The notes beneath the pieces are model-generated. The model did not search any database. It was given only the letters and a program-made list of their open reading frames with translations, and had not been told where the DNA came from. A program made the translations under genes and the position numbers. Of a DNA stretch of 64,000 nucleotides, positions 19,635 through 29,966 are shown in pieces. Origin of the DNA: an uncultured Aliivibrio sp. (lineage in GTDB: Bacteria > Pseudomonadota > Gammaproteobacteria > Enterobacterales > Vibrionaceae); assembly GCF_946479765.1 (NCBI RefSeq), contig NZ_CAMLHO010000001.1:124001-188000 (forward strand), given 5' to 3'. Positions within the stretch are counted from its first letter, which is position 1, and every line of letters begins with the position of its first letter.

Positions 19635-20939
19635 ATGAAAAACACGCACATCACAGAGCAAAAGTTTGCCGACCTAGGTTTACAGCCTCAGGTCCTTGAT
19701 GGTTTGAATGCACAGGGGTTCATTAAATGTACTCCTATTCAAGCTAAGGCATTGCCGGTACTGCTCGCCGGCCAAGACATTGCAGGCCAAGCCCAAACGG
19801 GCACAGGTAAGACGCTAGCGTTCCTTACTGCTACTTTTAATCACCTATTAACGACACCTGCTCCTGAAGGTCGTAAAATTACGCAACCGCGTGCCATCAT
19901 CATGGCACCAACGCGTGAATTAGCGATTCAAATTCATAAAGATGCAGAGTCACTAATCGCAAGCACGGGTCTAAAAGCCGCGTTAGCTTACGGTGGCGAA
20001 CGTTATGAAAAACAACAACAAGTAATTGAGCAAGGCGTTGATATTTTGATCGGTACTACCGGTCGTATCATCGACTTCTATAAGCAAGGTCACATCGACT
20101 TTAAGATGATTCAAGTAGTTGTACTTGATGAAGCCGATCGTATGTTCGATTTAGGTTTCATTAAAGATATTCGCTTTATCTTCCGTCGTATGCCTGCGCC
20201 AACAGAACGCTTGAACATGCTGTTTTCTGCAACGCTATCTTACCGTGTACAAGAGCTTGCTTTTGAACACATGCAAGAGCCAGAACACGTTGTAGTAGAA
20301 CCGGACCAAAAGACAGGTCATCGTATTCAGGAAGAATTATTCTATCCTTCAAACGATCACAAAATGGCACTTCTTCAGACGCTAATCGAAGAAGAATGGC
20401 CTGACCGTGCTATCATTTTCGCCAATACTAAACACAAATGTGAATTAGTTTGGGGACATCTAGCGGCTGATAAACACCGTGTTGGTCTTCTTACTGGTGA
20501 CGTTCCACAGAAAAAACGTGAACGCATTTTAGAAGAATTTACTAAGGGTGATGTTGATATCCTTGTTGCTACCGATGTAGCAGCTCGTGGTCTACATATC
20601 CCACAAGTAACTCACGTATTTAACTTCGATTTACCTAACGAAGCCGAAGATTACGTTCACCGCATCGGTCGTACTGGTCGTGCAGGCGAAAGCGGTAACT
20701 CTATCAGTTTCGCATGTGAAGAATACGCAATTAATCTTCCAGCAATTGAAGAATACATTGAGCATTCAATTCCACAATCTGATTACGATACATCGGCACT
20801 AATTGAAGATTTACCAGCACCAATCAGACTTCAACGCCGTCCACCACAAAATCGTCGTAGCAATAACAATAATGGTCAACGTCAAGGCGGAAATCGTAAG
20901 TTTTCTCGTCCACGTCAGCCTCGTAGTCCTCAAGATTAA
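19635..20939 (+). CDS. rhlB: DEAD-box RNA helicase RhlB
   Basis: A 434-residue ATP-dependent RNA helicase that works with RNase E in the RNA degradosome. Visible are the Q motif ([13 protein letters not shown]), Walker [13 protein letters not shown] in [11 protein letters not shown], the SAT motif in LFSATLS, and [11 protein letters not shown]. The C-terminal tail (about residue 400 onward) is rich in Arg, Asn and Gln and probably binds RNA. It diverges from trxA and is followed after 34 bases by gppA, with which it likely forms an operon. Confidence 0.97.
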   Translation: MKNTHITEQKFADLGLQPQVLDGLNAQGFIKCTPIQAKALPVLLAGQDIAGQAQTGTGKTLAFLTATFNHLLTTPAPEGRKITQPRAIIMAPTRELAIQIHKDAESLIASTGLKAALAYGGERYEKQQQVIEQGVDILIGTTGRIIDFYKQGHIDFKMIQVVVLDEADRMFDLGFIKDIRFIFRRMPAPTERLNMLFSATLSYRVQELAFEHMQEPEHVVVEPDQKTGHRIQEELFYPSNDHKMALLQTLIEEEWPDRAIIFANTKHKCELVWGHLAADKHRVGLLTGDVPQKKRERILEEFTKGDVDILVATDVAARGLHIPQVTHVFNFDLPNEAEDYVHRIGRTGRAGESGNSISFACEEYAINLPAIEEYIEHSIPQSDYDTSALIEDLPAPIRLQRRPPQNRRSNNNNGQRQGGNRKFSRPRQPRSPQD

Positions 20940-20973
20940 TTTGAGTTCTATGGTAAGAAGATAAAAGGATGTT

Positions 20974-22530
20974 ATGAAAAGTTCAACAGTATCACCTATG
21001 TATGCCGCCATTGATTTGGGCTCCAATAGCTTCCATATGCTTGTTGTGCGTCATATAAATGGTAGTGTGCAAACCATGGCTAAAATCAAACGTAAAGTAC
21101 GTTTAGCTGCGGGATTAGATGAAAACAACACACTGAGCCATGAAGCTATGCAGCGTGGGTGGGATTGTTTGAGCTTATTTGCAGAGCGTTTGCAAGACAT
21201 TCCTATAGAAAACATTCGCATTGTCGGAACCGCAGCATTGCGTGCCGCGATTAATGCGGATGTCTTCTTACAAAAAGCCAATCAAATCCTAGGTCATGAT
21301 ATTAATGTGATCGAGGGTGAAGAAGAGGCTTGTACTATTTATCAAGGAGTTGCACACACTTCTGGTGGAAGCGGACGTCGATTGGTTGTTGATATCGGTG
21401 GCGCAAGTACAGAGCTCATTATTGGTGAAGGTTTTGAAGCACAAGCGCTCACAAGTCTAAAAATGGGTTGTGTGACTTGGCTTGAAGGCTATTTTAAAGA
21501 CCGTGCATTAACCAAAAACAACTTTGATGCGGCGATTACTGGCGCAAAAGAGACGTTAGCTCCAATCTTACAACAGTATACCGACCTTGGTTGGCAGACT
21601 TGTGTTGGAGCAAGTGGTACGGTGCAAGCATTGCAAGAAATTATGTTGGCGCAAGGCATGGATGAGGTCATCACCTTAGCCAAGCTTAAGCGCCTTCAAA
21701 AACAAGCAATGCAATATGAACATTTAGAAGAATTAGATATTGATGGATTAACTCTGGAGCGCGCCTTAGTGTTTCCAAGTGGTTTATCCATTCTTATCGC
21801 TATATTTGAATTATTAGATATCGATTCGATGACATTGGCTGGTGGCGCTCTGCGTGAAGGTTTATGTTACGGTATGATCGAAGCCCTTCAGCACGATGAA
21901 GTATGCCAACGCACCATCTGTAGTGTGCAACAACGCTATCAATTAGATTGTGCTTATGCCGAACAGGTTACCGAATTAGCAGAACAACTTGTCGCACAAT
22001 GCGGCGCTGATTGGTTGAATGAACCTCAAGCTCTGCCATTGTTAAAAGCAGCAACTCAACTACATGAATTAGGAATGTGTATTGATTATAAAAAAGCAGG
22101 CGAACATTCTGCTTACTTAATTAATGCATTAGATTTACCCGGTTATACACGCGCGCAGAAGCACCTATTGGGTGAATTACTTCGTCGCTACCGTGAGCAA
22201 TTCTCAGCAATGCCAACCCAACACGCGGTTTCTGACTTATCCGCTCAACGTATGTTACGCATTTTACGCTTGGCGATTATTTTAACTCATCGTCGCGATG
22301 TATCTTTGGTTCCATCTATCACTCTTTCTGAAAAAGACGATGTTTTATCATTGTCGATTGATAAGAAATGGTTAGCGAAAAATCCTCTCACTAGAGCGGA
22401 GTTGGAAATTGAAGCAGATAAGCAGACAAATATTGGTTTGGATTTAGTTATAGAGGCTAGAACGCTTCGCTTCTATAAGAGCAAAAGCAAAAACCGGATT
22501 GGTACTTGTTTTAGGATTCAGGAAAAATAA
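20974..22530 (+). CDS. gppA: Guanosine pentaphosphate phosphatase GppA (Ppx/GppA family)
   Basis: A 518-residue enzyme of the ASKHA fold that converts pppGpp to ppGpp and can degrade polyphosphate. The N-terminal phosphate-binding loop [12 protein letters not shown] (residues 11-22) and the second loop [16 protein letters not shown] mark the family. A C-terminal HD-like helical domain follows. It is a little longer than the E. coli protein. Assignment as GppA rather than Ppx rests on its place directly after rhlB, the order found in E. coli. Confidence 0.9.
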   Translation: MKSSTVSPMYAAIDLGSNSFHMLVVRHINGSVQTMAKIKRKVRLAAGLDENNTLSHEAMQRGWDCLSLFAERLQDIPIENIRIVGTAALRAAINADVFLQKANQILGHDINVIEGEEEACTIYQGVAHTSGGSGRRLVVDIGGASTELIIGEGFEAQALTSLKMGCVTWLEGYFKDRALTKNNFDAAITGAKETLAPILQQYTDLGWQTCVGASGTVQALQEIMLAQGMDEVITLAKLKRLQKQAMQYEHLEELDIDGLTLERALVFPSGLSILIAIFELLDIDSMTLAGGALREGLCYGMIEALQHDEVCQRTICSVQQRYQLDCAYAEQVTELAEQLVAQCGADWLNEPQALPLLKAATQLHELGMCIDYKKAGEHSAYLINALDLPGYTRAQKHLLGELLRRYREQFSAMPTQHAVSDLSAQRMLRILRLAIILTHRRDVSLVPSITLSEKDDVLSLSIDKKWLAKNPLTRAELEIEADKQTNIGLDLVIEARTLRFYKSKSKNRIGTCFRIQEK

Positions 22531-22566
22531 AAGCATGATGATTAACTAAAATCATCATGCTTTTTT
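22529..22566 (+). terminator. Terminator of the rhlB-gppA operon
   Basis: A 13-bp stem (AAGCATGATGATT with AATCATCATGCTT) with a short loop is followed by TTTTTTATTTTTT, immediately after the gppA stop. Confidence 0.92.
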
Positions 22567-22598
22567 ATTTTTTAAATAAAGAGCTTACAACATTCAAG

Positions 22599-22647
22599 AT
22601 TCTCGCTCTTATAGCCTCTAGTTAGCTAAGCGATCTGAACCCTGCTT

Positions 22648-22650
<3 letters not shown>
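22599..22650. repeat. Dispersed repeat, copy 1
   Basis: The stretch CTCGCTCTTATAG, then CTAGTTAGC, then CGATCTGAACCCTGCTTTTA recurs near 24570-24680 and 25340-25460. It lies between the gppA terminator and hemB and overlaps the last codon of hemB. It is non-coding and of unknown function. Confidence 0.7.
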
Positions 22651-23679
<1,029 letters not shown>

Positions 23680-23796
23680 TTATGATGCATTCAATATATA
23701 CCCATCGTCTTTTGAATCCAAATTTTCTTAGAGATCTGATTTTTACGATTAACTTGGTATGATAGAAAATATAATTTTAATAAAAGAGCCTTAATT

Positions 23797-24558
23797 ATGA
23801 TTGATACCCACGCTCACATATACGCGAAAGAATTTGATGAAGACCGAGATTTGGTGGTTCAACGCGCCTTAGCACAAGGTATTGATCAAATTTTATTGCC
23901 GAATATCGATTTAGACTCTATCGAACCAATGTTAAAAACCGAAGCGGCTTATCCTGATGTTTGTCGCTCAATGATGGGCTTACACCCTTGCTATGTGAAC
24001 GCCGATGTTAAGCAAACCCTAGCAACTATCCACTCTTGGTTTGAGAAGCATAACTTCATTGCGGTAGGTGAAATAGGTATTGACCTATACTGGGATAAAA
24101 CCTTTAAAGCTGAACAAGAGATGGCTTTTATCACCCAATTAAACTGGGCAAAAGAGATGAAGTTGCCTGTTGTTATCCATACTCGTGATTCTATTGAAGA
24201 AACATTAAGCCTTCTAAAACAAGAACAAGATGGCTCGTTATCAGGCACATTCCACTGTTTTGGTGGCTCGGTTGACGAAGCTAAAGCAATCAATGATCTA
24301 GGCTTTCATTTAGGATTAGGCGGTGTTTCTACTTTTAAAAATGGTGGAATGGATAAAATTATTCCTCATCTGAATATGGATTATTTAATTCTAGAGACCG
24401 ATTGCCCATATTTAGCACCTGTACCTCATCGTGGTAAACGTAATGAACCAGCGTATACGCAATTAATCGCGCAACGTGTGGCTGATTTACGTGAAATGAG
24501 TTTGGCGGATGTGGATGCAATTACGACGGCGAATGCGAAAAGACTTTTTGGGATTTAA
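23797..24558 (+). CDS. tatD: TatD family metal-dependent deoxyribonuclease
   Basis: A 253-residue TIM-barrel hydrolase. Metal ligands are seen as HAH near the N-terminus (DTHAHIYAKEFDEDR), Glu in GEIGIDLYWD, His in VIHTRDS and FHCFGGS, and the C-terminal ETDCPYLAPVPHRGKRNEP motif. TatD nucleases act in DNA repair and degradation; the name comes from genetic linkage to tatABC and not from a role in export. It diverges from hemB. The tat operon is on the opposite strand beyond the two csrB RNAs. Confidence 0.95.
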   Translation: MIDTHAHIYAKEFDEDRDLVVQRALAQGIDQILLPNIDLDSIEPMLKTEAAYPDVCRSMMGLHPCYVNADVKQTLATIHSWFEKHNFIAVGEIGIDLYWDKTFKAEQEMAFITQLNWAKEMKLPVVIHTRDSIEETLSLLKQEQDGSLSGTFHCFGGSVDEAKAINDLGFHLGLGGVSTFKNGGMDKIIPHLNMDYLILETDCPYLAPVPHRGKRNEPAYTQLIAQRVADLREMSLADVDAITTANAKRLFGI

Positions 24559-24570
24559 GAGAAAACAATA

Positions 24571-24680
24571 GAGTTCAGATCGCTTCTATAAGAGAAAAAG
24601 CTGATTCTTTAACGCTGTTATTCCAACGTCACAATACTCGCTCTTATAGTATCTAGTTAGCGCAGCGTATAGGCTTTTAC
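24571..24680. repeat. Dispersed repeat, copy 2, with inverted half
   Basis: The right part (about 24634-24680) repeats CTCGCTCTTATAGTATCTAG and the following GTTAGCGCAGCGTATAG. The left part (24572-24595, GTTCAGATCGCTTCTATAAGAG) is an inverted version of the same element. Together they form a loose palindrome between tatD and the first csrB terminator. Confidence 0.65.
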
Positions 24681-24695
24681 TTTGTCCCAAACAAG

Positions 24696-25116
24696 AAAAA
24701 CCCCGCTAGACTCTCGTCCAACGGGGTTATAACTTTACTCGCAGCAATCCGGCTACTAATGGTGCTCCATGCATCAAATCCTTGATAGTATGCTGATTCC
24801 TTCAGCTTATTCCTTTCTCGCCATCCTAGCGGTGTCCTTGATCTTATCCTGATCCGTTAACAGTCCGTAGTTAACTCTCTTCACTTGTTCCTTGAGCGGT
24901 GTCCGTTACATCATCCTGATGTGCAATCCATTTTCCTCTATCCTAGAGGTGTCCATCATCTTTCCTTAGTAGCAACCATCTTAGTTACTATTGCGTCCAT
25001 TCAATGTCCATTTCGCTATCCATGCCGATTACTAATCCTAAGTAACCGAGTGCTTCATCCTGAAGCTTACCAAATCCTTGGTTAGTTCCTGTTCCGTGTC
25101 AGTATCCTTCCGACAC
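24696..25116 (-). ncRNA. csrB1: CsrB-type small RNA, copy 1 (sequesters CsrA)
   Basis: An untranslated RNA of about 421 nt. On the minus strand it contains about 29 GGA triplets, many as AGGA or GGACA in loops of short hairpins (for example ATCAGGATGAT, CTCTAGGATAGAG, GCTAGGATGGC). This is the hallmark of CsrB/CsrC RNAs, which bind many CsrA dimers and relieve CsrA control of mRNAs. It ends in a strong terminator. The promoter and GacA/UvrY-type box described below support transcription. A second copy differing at few positions lies 786 bases away, in tandem. Ends are inferred from promoter and terminator. Confidence 0.92.
24697..24730 (-). terminator. Terminator of csrB copy 1
   Basis: On the minus strand CCCCGTTGGAC pairs with GTCTAGCGGGG around a GAGA loop, followed by TTTTTCTTG. 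Differences in copy 2 keep the stem paired. Confidence 0.93.
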
Positions 25117-25121
25117 CAATA

Positions 25122-25149
25122 AGATTACGCTTTTCATTATTTTCAGCAA
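25122..25149 (-). promoter_or_regulatory. Promoter of csrB copy 1
   Basis: A -35 like TTGCTG (25149-25144) and a -10 like TAATCT (25127-25122) are separated by 16 bases. Both elements and the spacing are identical in copy 2, although most of the surrounding sequence has diverged. The start is predicted near 25116. Confidence 0.65.
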
Positions 25150-25281
25150 TAGACTAAATTCAAACTTTTGCAAAAATAATTATCGTCATTTTTTAAAAAC
25201 AGTGAATACCGATAAGTATCAACAAGTTAATTAAGTAATGGCTATATTTATCCATAAATAAAGCGAAAAATCGCACTTGTT

Positions 25282-25299
25282 TGTGAGAGATCTCGCACA
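25282..25299. promoter_or_regulatory. GacA/UvrY (VarA) box upstream of csrB copy 1
   Basis: TGTGAGAGATCTCGCACA is an imperfect 18-base palindrome closely matching the GacA/UvrY upstream activating sequence (consensus TGTAAGAGATCTCTTACA). It is centred about 174 bases upstream of the predicted RNA start, a typical distance for csrB genes. Confidence 0.85.
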
Positions 25300-25321
25300 C
25301 GGGTAATGGATTTTTAGTAAT

Positions 25322-25460
25322 AGGTTTCAGGAAAATACTCAACACTCGCTCTTATAGTATCTAGTTAGCGCAGCGTATAGTTTCTAGCTAGTATAGATAA
25401 ACTCATTACGCATACCCCTGAAACCTTTAAGGGAGCTTGCGACCGATCTGAACCCTGCTC
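25322..25460. repeat. Dispersed repeat, copy 3, within a 10-bp inverted repeat
   Basis: The core ACTCGCTCTTATAGTATCTA and following GTTAGCGCAGCGTATAG (about 25335-25380) is framed by AGGTTTCAGG (25322-25331) and its exact reverse complement CCTGAAACCT (25417-25426). After the right arm comes CGATCTGAACCCTGCT, also found in copy 1. The layout suggests a small mobile or palindromic element between the csrB genes. Confidence 0.65.
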
Positions 25461-25481
25461 TTTCACTTTGCCCCAAACAAG

Positions 25482-25516
25482 AAAAACCCCGCCAGACTCT
25501 CGTCTAACGGGGTTAT
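25482..25516 (-). terminator. Terminator of csrB copy 2
   Basis: On the minus strand CCCCGTTAGAC pairs with GTCTGGCGGGG around GAGA, followed by TTTTTC. Compared with copy 1, two changes swap a U-A and a G-U pair for a U-G and an A-U pair, so the stem is preserved. Confidence 0.93.
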
Positions 25517-25903
25517 AACTTTACTCGCAGCAATCCGGCTACTAATGGGGCTCCATGCATCAAATCCTTGATAGTATGCTGATTCCTTCAGCTTATTCCT
25601 TTCTCGCCATCCTAGCGGTGTCCTTGATCTTATCCTGATCCGTTAACAGTCCGTAGTTAACTCTCTTCACTTGTTCCTTGAGCGGTGTCCGTTACATCAT
25701 CCTGATGTGCAATCCATTTTCCTCTATCCTAGAGGTGTCCATCATCTTTCCTTAGTAGCAACCATCTTAGTTACTATTGCGTCCATTCAATGTCCATTTC
25801 GCTATCCATGCCGATTACTAATCCTAAGTAATCGAGTGCCTCATCCTGAAGCTTACCAAATCCTTGGCTAGTTCCTGTTCCGTGTCAGCATCCTTCCGAC
25901 ACC
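25482..25903 (-). ncRNA. csrB2: CsrB-type small RNA, copy 2 (sequesters CsrA)
   Basis: A second RNA of about 422 nt, a near-identical tandem paralogue of the copy ending at 24696. It keeps the array of GGA-bearing hairpins. Only a handful of single-base differences are visible, several of which are neutral to pairing. It has its own promoter, GacA-type box and terminator, so it should be made independently. A consensus-like CRP site lies further upstream. Aliivibrio fischeri is known to carry two CsrB RNAs. Confidence 0.92.
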
Positions 25904-25907
25904 AATA

Positions 25908-25935
25908 AGATTACGCTTTTGCCTTTTTTCAGCAA
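25908..25935 (-). promoter_or_regulatory. Promoter of csrB copy 2
   Basis: TTGCTG (25935-25930), a 16-base spacer and TAATCT (25913-25908) repeat the promoter elements of copy 1 exactly. The start is predicted near 25903. Confidence 0.65.
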
Positions 25936-26067
25936 TAGACTATTTTGCTATTTTTGCCAAAAATTATATTCAAATTTCACAATAAAATATCAAGTAGTTT
26001 AAATTCAACAACTTAGAATAAAACCACCGAGATTTAGCTATAAATAAAGCGTAAATTCTCACTCTCG

Positions 26068-26085
26068 TGTGAGAGATCTCGCACA
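26068..26085. promoter_or_regulatory. GacA/UvrY (VarA) box upstream of csrB copy 2
   Basis: TGTGAGAGATCTCGCACA is identical to the box of copy 1 and at the same distance from the predicted start. The nearby ATAAATAAAGCG is also conserved between the two copies, while the remaining upstream DNA is not. Confidence 0.85.
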
Positions 26086-26131
26086 CGGAGTTTCTACTTT
26101 CTCTCTTATTGCTTTGATGACATCAAAAAAC

Positions 26132-26153
26132 AACTGTGATCTCGATCACTTTA
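26132..26153. promoter_or_regulatory. Strong CRP-like site between tatC terminator and csrB copy 2
   Basis: The core TGTGATCTCGATCACT (26135-26150) in the context AAC...TTTA is close to the ideal CRP palindrome (TGTGATCTAGATCACA). It is about 50 bases upstream of the GacA-type box of csrB copy 2 and downstream of the tatC terminator, so csrB copy 2 is its likeliest target. Whether it activates or represses is not visible. Confidence 0.7.
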
Positions 26154-26202
26154 GATATCTAAGTAGTACGAGTAAGCCTAAATACTATCCCTATGAGAGT
26201 CA

Positions 26203-26231
26203 TAAAAAAAGCGCTGAAATTAATCAGCGCT
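26203..26231 (-). terminator. Terminator of the ubiE-ubiJ-ubiB-tatABC operon
   Basis: On the minus strand AGCGCTGA pairs with TCAGCGCT around a 6-base loop, followed by seven T residues. It lies 28 bases after the tatC stop. Confidence 0.92.
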
Positions 26232-26258
26232 CTTCAATTTTTAGTACTCAATCAAGCA

Positions 26259-27014
26259 TTATGCTTCGTCTTGTTCCATATCATCTTCATTTTTTTCTCT
26301 CACATAAAAACGAGAAAAGAACAGACCGATTTCAAACAGAATACACATTGGTATTGCAAGTAAAGTCTGAGAGATGATATCTGGTGGAGTCAGCATCATA
26401 CCCACAACAAACGCACCCACTACGATATATGGACGCTTTTCTCTGAGTATTTCAGGGGTTGTTGCACCCGTCCAGCACAGCAAAATAATGGCAACAGGTA
26501 CTTCAAAAGCAATACCAAAAGCCATAAATAAGGCTAGGACAAAATCAAGGTAACTGGAAATATCTGTCGCTACTTGTACGCCTTCTGGTGCAATGGTAGT
26601 AAAGAAACTAAACACCAATGGGAAAACGATGAAGTAGGCAAAAGAAACACCCGCATAAAACAGCATTGAACTTGAAAACAATAAAGGCATGACAAGTTTC
26701 TTCTCATGCTTATACAGTCCTGGCGCTACAAATGCCCATACTTGATAAAGTATCACGGGAACAGCAACAAATATCGACGCCACCAAAGTCAGCTTTATGG
26801 GCGTGAAAAAGGGTGACGCGACATCAGTTGCTATCATCGTGGCACCTGCTGGTAATCTTTCTACCAAAGGCGCAGATAAGAACTCATAAATGTCGTTAGC
26901 AAACCAAACCAAACCTAAAAACACCACGATCACGGCAATTAATGCCTTTAAAAGACGGTTTCTTAGTTCTAATAGGTGAGTTAACAACGGCTGAGAGTGT
27001 TCAACTGATGACAT
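26259..27014 (-). CDS. tatC: Sec-independent translocase subunit TatC
   Basis: A 251-residue inner-membrane protein with six transmembrane helices that recognises twin-arginine signal peptides. The conserved N-terminal [13 protein letters not shown], the periplasmic FFTPIKLTL segment and the [13 protein letters not shown] loop are present. The charged C-terminal tail is cytoplasmic. It is the last gene of the tatABC set; 2 bases separate it from tatB. Confidence 0.97.
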   Translation of the reverse strand: MSSVEHSQPLLTHLLELRNRLLKALIAVIVVFLGLVWFANDIYEFLSAPLVERLPAGATMIATDVASPFFTPIKLTLVASIFVAVPVILYQVWAFVAPGLYKHEKKLVMPLLFSSSMLFYAGVSFAYFIVFPLVFSFFTTIAPEGVQVATDISSYLDFVLALFMAFGIAFEVPVAIILLCWTGATTPEILREKRPYIVVGAFVVGMMLTPPDIISQTLLAIPMCILFEIGLFFSRFYVREKNEDDMEQDEA

Positions 27015-27016
27015 AA

Positions 27017-27394
27017 TTACTCTGCTTTTGTTTTAGAAGTTGAATCAGATACAACCGGAACCTCTGCATCCACCTTTGGAGTGTCTGCTGTTTTTTCTGG
27101 TTTTGCATATGGGCGAGTAACATCAGCTGCCGCTTGCTTTAACTCTTCAACTGATTTTTTAAGATCAGGTGCTAAGTCTTCCATATTCATCTGTTCTGCT
27201 TTACGCAAATTTTCTTGTAGCTCTTGTATTTTCAACTCTTGAGACAGCTCATCTTTGACGTTATTCGCCATGCTTTTTGCCGCACTCACAAATTGAACAA
27301 CCGAGCGGATCGCTTTTGGCAAACGCTCTGGCCCTAATACAACAAGCCCAACAACAGAGATCAGTATCAGTTCCCAAAAACCGATATCAAACAC
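27017..27394 (-). CDS. tatB: Sec-independent translocase subunit TatB
   Basis: A 125-residue protein with a single N-terminal membrane helix (about residues 3-21), the conserved [14 protein letters not shown] hinge and an amphipathic helix. A charged C-terminal tail follows. With TatC it forms the substrate receptor of the twin-arginine pathway. It starts 3 bases after the tatA stop. Confidence 0.95.
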   Translation of the reverse strand: MFDIGFWELILISVVGLVVLGPERLPKAIRSVVQFVSAAKSMANNVKDELSQELKIQELQENLRKAEQMNMEDLAPDLKKSVEELKQAAADVTRPYAKPEKTADTPKVDAEVPVVSDSTSKTKAE

Positions 27395-27397
27395 GTG

Positions 27398-27649
27398 CTA
27401 TGCCTGCTCTTTGTCGTTTTGCTTTGGTTTTTCTACTGTTTCAGCTTCTTTTTTCTCTAAGTTTTGAGGTGCAACAAAGTCTGCGTCTTTTTTCGCATCT
27501 TTTGTTGTGTCTTCTTCACTTATCGCTTTTTTAAAGCCTTTAATAGCAGATCCTAAATCACTGCCTACACCGCGTAATTTCTTCGTACCAAATAGTAGAA
27601 TAATAATTACTGCAATAATAAGAAGTTGCCAAATACTAATACCACCCAT
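27398..27649 (-). CDS. tatA: Sec-independent translocase subunit TatA
   Basis: An 83-residue protein with one N-terminal membrane helix ([17 protein letters not shown]) and the amphipathic helix with the [10 protein letters not shown] motif, typical of TatA, which forms the transport pore. The acidic and lysine-rich tail is variable. It starts 55 bases after the ubiB stop and is likely cotranscribed with it. Confidence 0.95.
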   Translation of the reverse strand: MGGISIWQLLIIAVIIILLFGTKKLRGVGSDLGSAIKGFKKAISEEDTTKDAKKDADFVAPQNLEKKEAETVEKPKQNDKEQA

Positions 27650-27704
27650 GCTTATTTCCTCAGCGTGTTAGGGGTTAAAAAATTGCTAAATAGAGTAACG
27701 TTTA

Positions 27705-29336
27705 TTAACGATATGCTCGCCAGCTTAATAGCCAAAACGTAACTCCTGTAGCAGCACTAATTGATGCTAACACAGTAATGTTACTGGTTAATAACACCGC
27801 AGAACAAATCAACAGAGTTGATCCAACATTAAAGAGGAATTGTCCTTTTGCTTGTTGGCGCTTACTTTGACGATAACCTGCGTAAAGTTTATCCATTCGT
27901 TGATTGAGAACTTTGCCCTGGCGCAAACTGTCATAAACTAAGTCTGGCAGTTCTGGCAATTTTTCTGCCCAGAATGGCGCTTTCTCACTCAAAGCAGTCA
28001 TAAAGGCTGCTGGTCCAATTTGTTTTGCCATCCACGTTTCTAAAAACGGCTTGGCGGTTGCCCATAGATCTAATTGAGGATAAAGCTGTCGCCCCAACCC
28101 TTCTACGTACAATAATGTTTTTTGCAATAATACCAGTTGTGGTTGCACTTCCATATTAAATCGACGTGCAGTATTAAATAGATTCAATAACACATGGCCA
28201 AAAGAGATCTCTCCTAATGGCTTGGCAAAAATAGGTTCACACACCAGCCGAATGGCAAATTCAAACTCTTCGACATTAGTGTCTGCCGGAACCCAACCTG
28301 AATCAACATGTAATTGTGCGACTTTACGATAATCGCTATTAAAAAAGCCTAATAGGTTTTCAGCTAAGTAGCGTTTATCTTCTTTATTCAGTGTCCCAAC
28401 AATACCGCAATCCAATCCAATCCATTGTGGATTTTTCGGATTCTCCGGGTTTACAAATACGTTACCCGGGTGCATGTCCGCATGGAAAAAGCTATCACGA
28501 AATACTTGAGTAAAGAAAACTGATACTCCACGTTCTGCCAATAGCTTCATGTTGGTGCCATTTTTTTCTAGTTGCTCGATGTCTGATACTTGAATGCCAT
28601 AAATACGCTCTGACACCATTAGGTTTTCAGAACTAACATCCAATATCACTTCAGGCACATACAATTCTTCACTGCCTTCGAAGTTCTGACGCAGCTGCAT
28701 TGCATTGCTGGCTTCTCTTCTTAAGTCTAGCTCATCAAGTAAGGTTTTTTCGTATTCGTCAATGACCTCAACCGGCTTTAAGCGACGCGCTTCAGGAATA
28801 TGCCGCTCAACCAATTGTGCCATGCGATACATCAATCGAATATCCGCTTCGATAACTGGGCGGATATCAGGACGAATAATCTTAAGTACGATCTCTCGAC
28901 CCGATTCTTTTAACTTTGCTGTATGTACTTGAGCAATTGATGCTGACGCTAATGGAATAATGTCGAAATCAGTAAACCAATTTTCTAATGGCCCACCAAG
29001 CGCAAGTTCCATTTGGTCTTTGGCTAATTGACCATTAAATGGAGCGACCTGATCTTGTAATAATGCCAACTGGTCTGCTAAATGCGGAGGAAAGAGATCA
29101 CGACGAGTTGACATCATCTGACCAAACTTAATCCATACAGGGCCAAGCTCTTGCAATGCTAAACGTAAGCGCTCACCCAGTGGTTTTTCTGGATGTTTGT
29201 TTTTAATCCAAAAAAGGCCACGACGTAAACGCTTCGGTAATTGAGTTAACGCATGATCAGGCAGTAATTCATCCAATCCATATTCAAGTTGAACCTTGGT
29301 TATATGATATAGGCGTTTTAGCTCTGATGGCGTCAT
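27705..29336 (-). CDS. ubiB: Ubiquinone biosynthesis kinase-like protein UbiB
   Basis: A 543-residue atypical kinase/ATPase of the ADCK family needed for ubiquinone synthesis. Visible are the [14 protein letters not shown] motif (KxGQ), the Ala-rich loop ASIAQVHTA replacing the usual P-loop, [11 protein letters not shown] (catalytic loop) and GLDCGIVG (DFG-like). Two C-terminal membrane helices (about residues 495-540) anchor it in the inner membrane. Its start overlaps the ubiJ stop by 4 bases. Confidence 0.96.
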   Translation of the reverse strand: MTPSELKRLYHITKVQLEYGLDELLPDHALTQLPKRLRRGLFWIKNKHPEKPLGERLRLALQELGPVWIKFGQMMSTRRDLFPPHLADQLALLQDQVAPFNGQLAKDQMELALGGPLENWFTDFDIIPLASASIAQVHTAKLKESGREIVLKIIRPDIRPVIEADIRLMYRMAQLVERHIPEARRLKPVEVIDEYEKTLLDELDLRREASNAMQLRQNFEGSEELYVPEVILDVSSENLMVSERIYGIQVSDIEQLEKNGTNMKLLAERGVSVFFTQVFRDSFFHADMHPGNVFVNPENPKNPQWIGLDCGIVGTLNKEDKRYLAENLLGFFNSDYRKVAQLHVDSGWVPADTNVEEFEFAIRLVCEPIFAKPLGEISFGHVLLNLFNTARRFNMEVQPQLVLLQKTLLYVEGLGRQLYPQLDLWATAKPFLETWMAKQIGPAAFMTALSEKAPFWAEKLPELPDLVYDSLRQGKVLNQRMDKLYAGYRQSKRQQAKGQFLFNVGSTLLICSAVLLTSNITVLASISAATGVTFWLLSWRAYR

Positions 29337-29959
29337 GCGCGCTCCATTGGATTATTGGCTAATAATCGTGTTAAACGTTCATCTAACTTTGCGAGTTGAT
29401 TTTCAACATCAGATACTTGATCACAAAAATGCGCAATTTCTAACGGCGCAGGGGTAATCTTCCACTCTTCAGTTAATACTTCAGCTGCATGACGAGTTTG
29501 GCGAGTAATTTGTTTTTTGACCCAGCAAGCACTGTTTTTAACGCCACTAACTAAAGTATGAGCCACAATATCACCCGTATATTGAGAAAGTTTTTCTTCA
29601 ACGTCAGGTTTTAATTCTTGAAGCAAAGCAGAGAATTGCTGAGCGAGGTTGAGATCCCCTTCAAGCACCAACTTATCCTGCTTAATTAATTGAGTGATAT
29701 TATTTTGCTCACGCAACTGCGGCAATACCGATAAATTTAACGCAAGATAACAATCTGCCTTACCTTCAAATTTAGACAATATATCGACTTGCTGCTGGCT
29801 AAAAACAAAATACAAATCTTTGTTCACTTCATTTAAGTGAACATGAATGATTTTTCCTTTTAATCGAAGCAGTGCGACTTTGCTTTCTGGCGATTCTTTT
29901 AACAGTGTATTTAACCCTGTTTCCATTACCCCTGTTACAAACGGTTCTAATGGCATCAT
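29333..29959 (-). CDS. ubiJ: Ubiquinone biosynthesis accessory factor UbiJ
   Basis: A protein of about 208 residues with an N-terminal SCP2-like lipid-binding domain and a C-terminal coiled coil (ending [19 protein letters not shown]). This is the composition of UbiJ, which organises the soluble Ubi complex together with UbiK. I place the start at the ATG pair 29959/29956 after AAGGATAAG, only 7 bases from the ubiE stop. A longer frame reaching back into ubiE has no family support. Confidence 0.9.
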   Translation of the reverse strand: MMPLEPFVTGVMETGLNTLLKESPESKVALLRLKGKIIHVHLNEVNKDLYFVFSQQQVDILSKFEGKADCYLALNLSVLPQLREQNNITQLIKQDKLVLEGDLNLAQQFSALLQELKPDVEEKLSQYTGDIVAHTLVSGVKNSACWVKKQITRQTRHAAEVLTEEWKITPAPLEIAHFCDQVSDVENQLAKLDERLTRLLANNPMERA

Positions 29960-29966
29960 CTTATCC

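Noticed and set aside
24885-25871. Two nearly identical 66-residue plus-strand frames at 24885-25085 and 25671-25871
   Set aside because: They are antisense to the two csrB RNAs and identical only because the RNA genes are duplicated. Their codons simply read the complement of GGA-rich hairpins.
24560-26258. CRISPR array as an explanation of the repeats near tatD
   Set aside because: There are only two long near-identical units 786 bases apart and a few irregular short repeats. There are no regularly spaced short repeats and no cas genes.
26069-26377. A 102-residue plus-strand frame
   Set aside because: It runs through the GacA box, the CRP site and the tatC terminator and into the antisense of tatC. 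There is no ribosome-binding site or family match.
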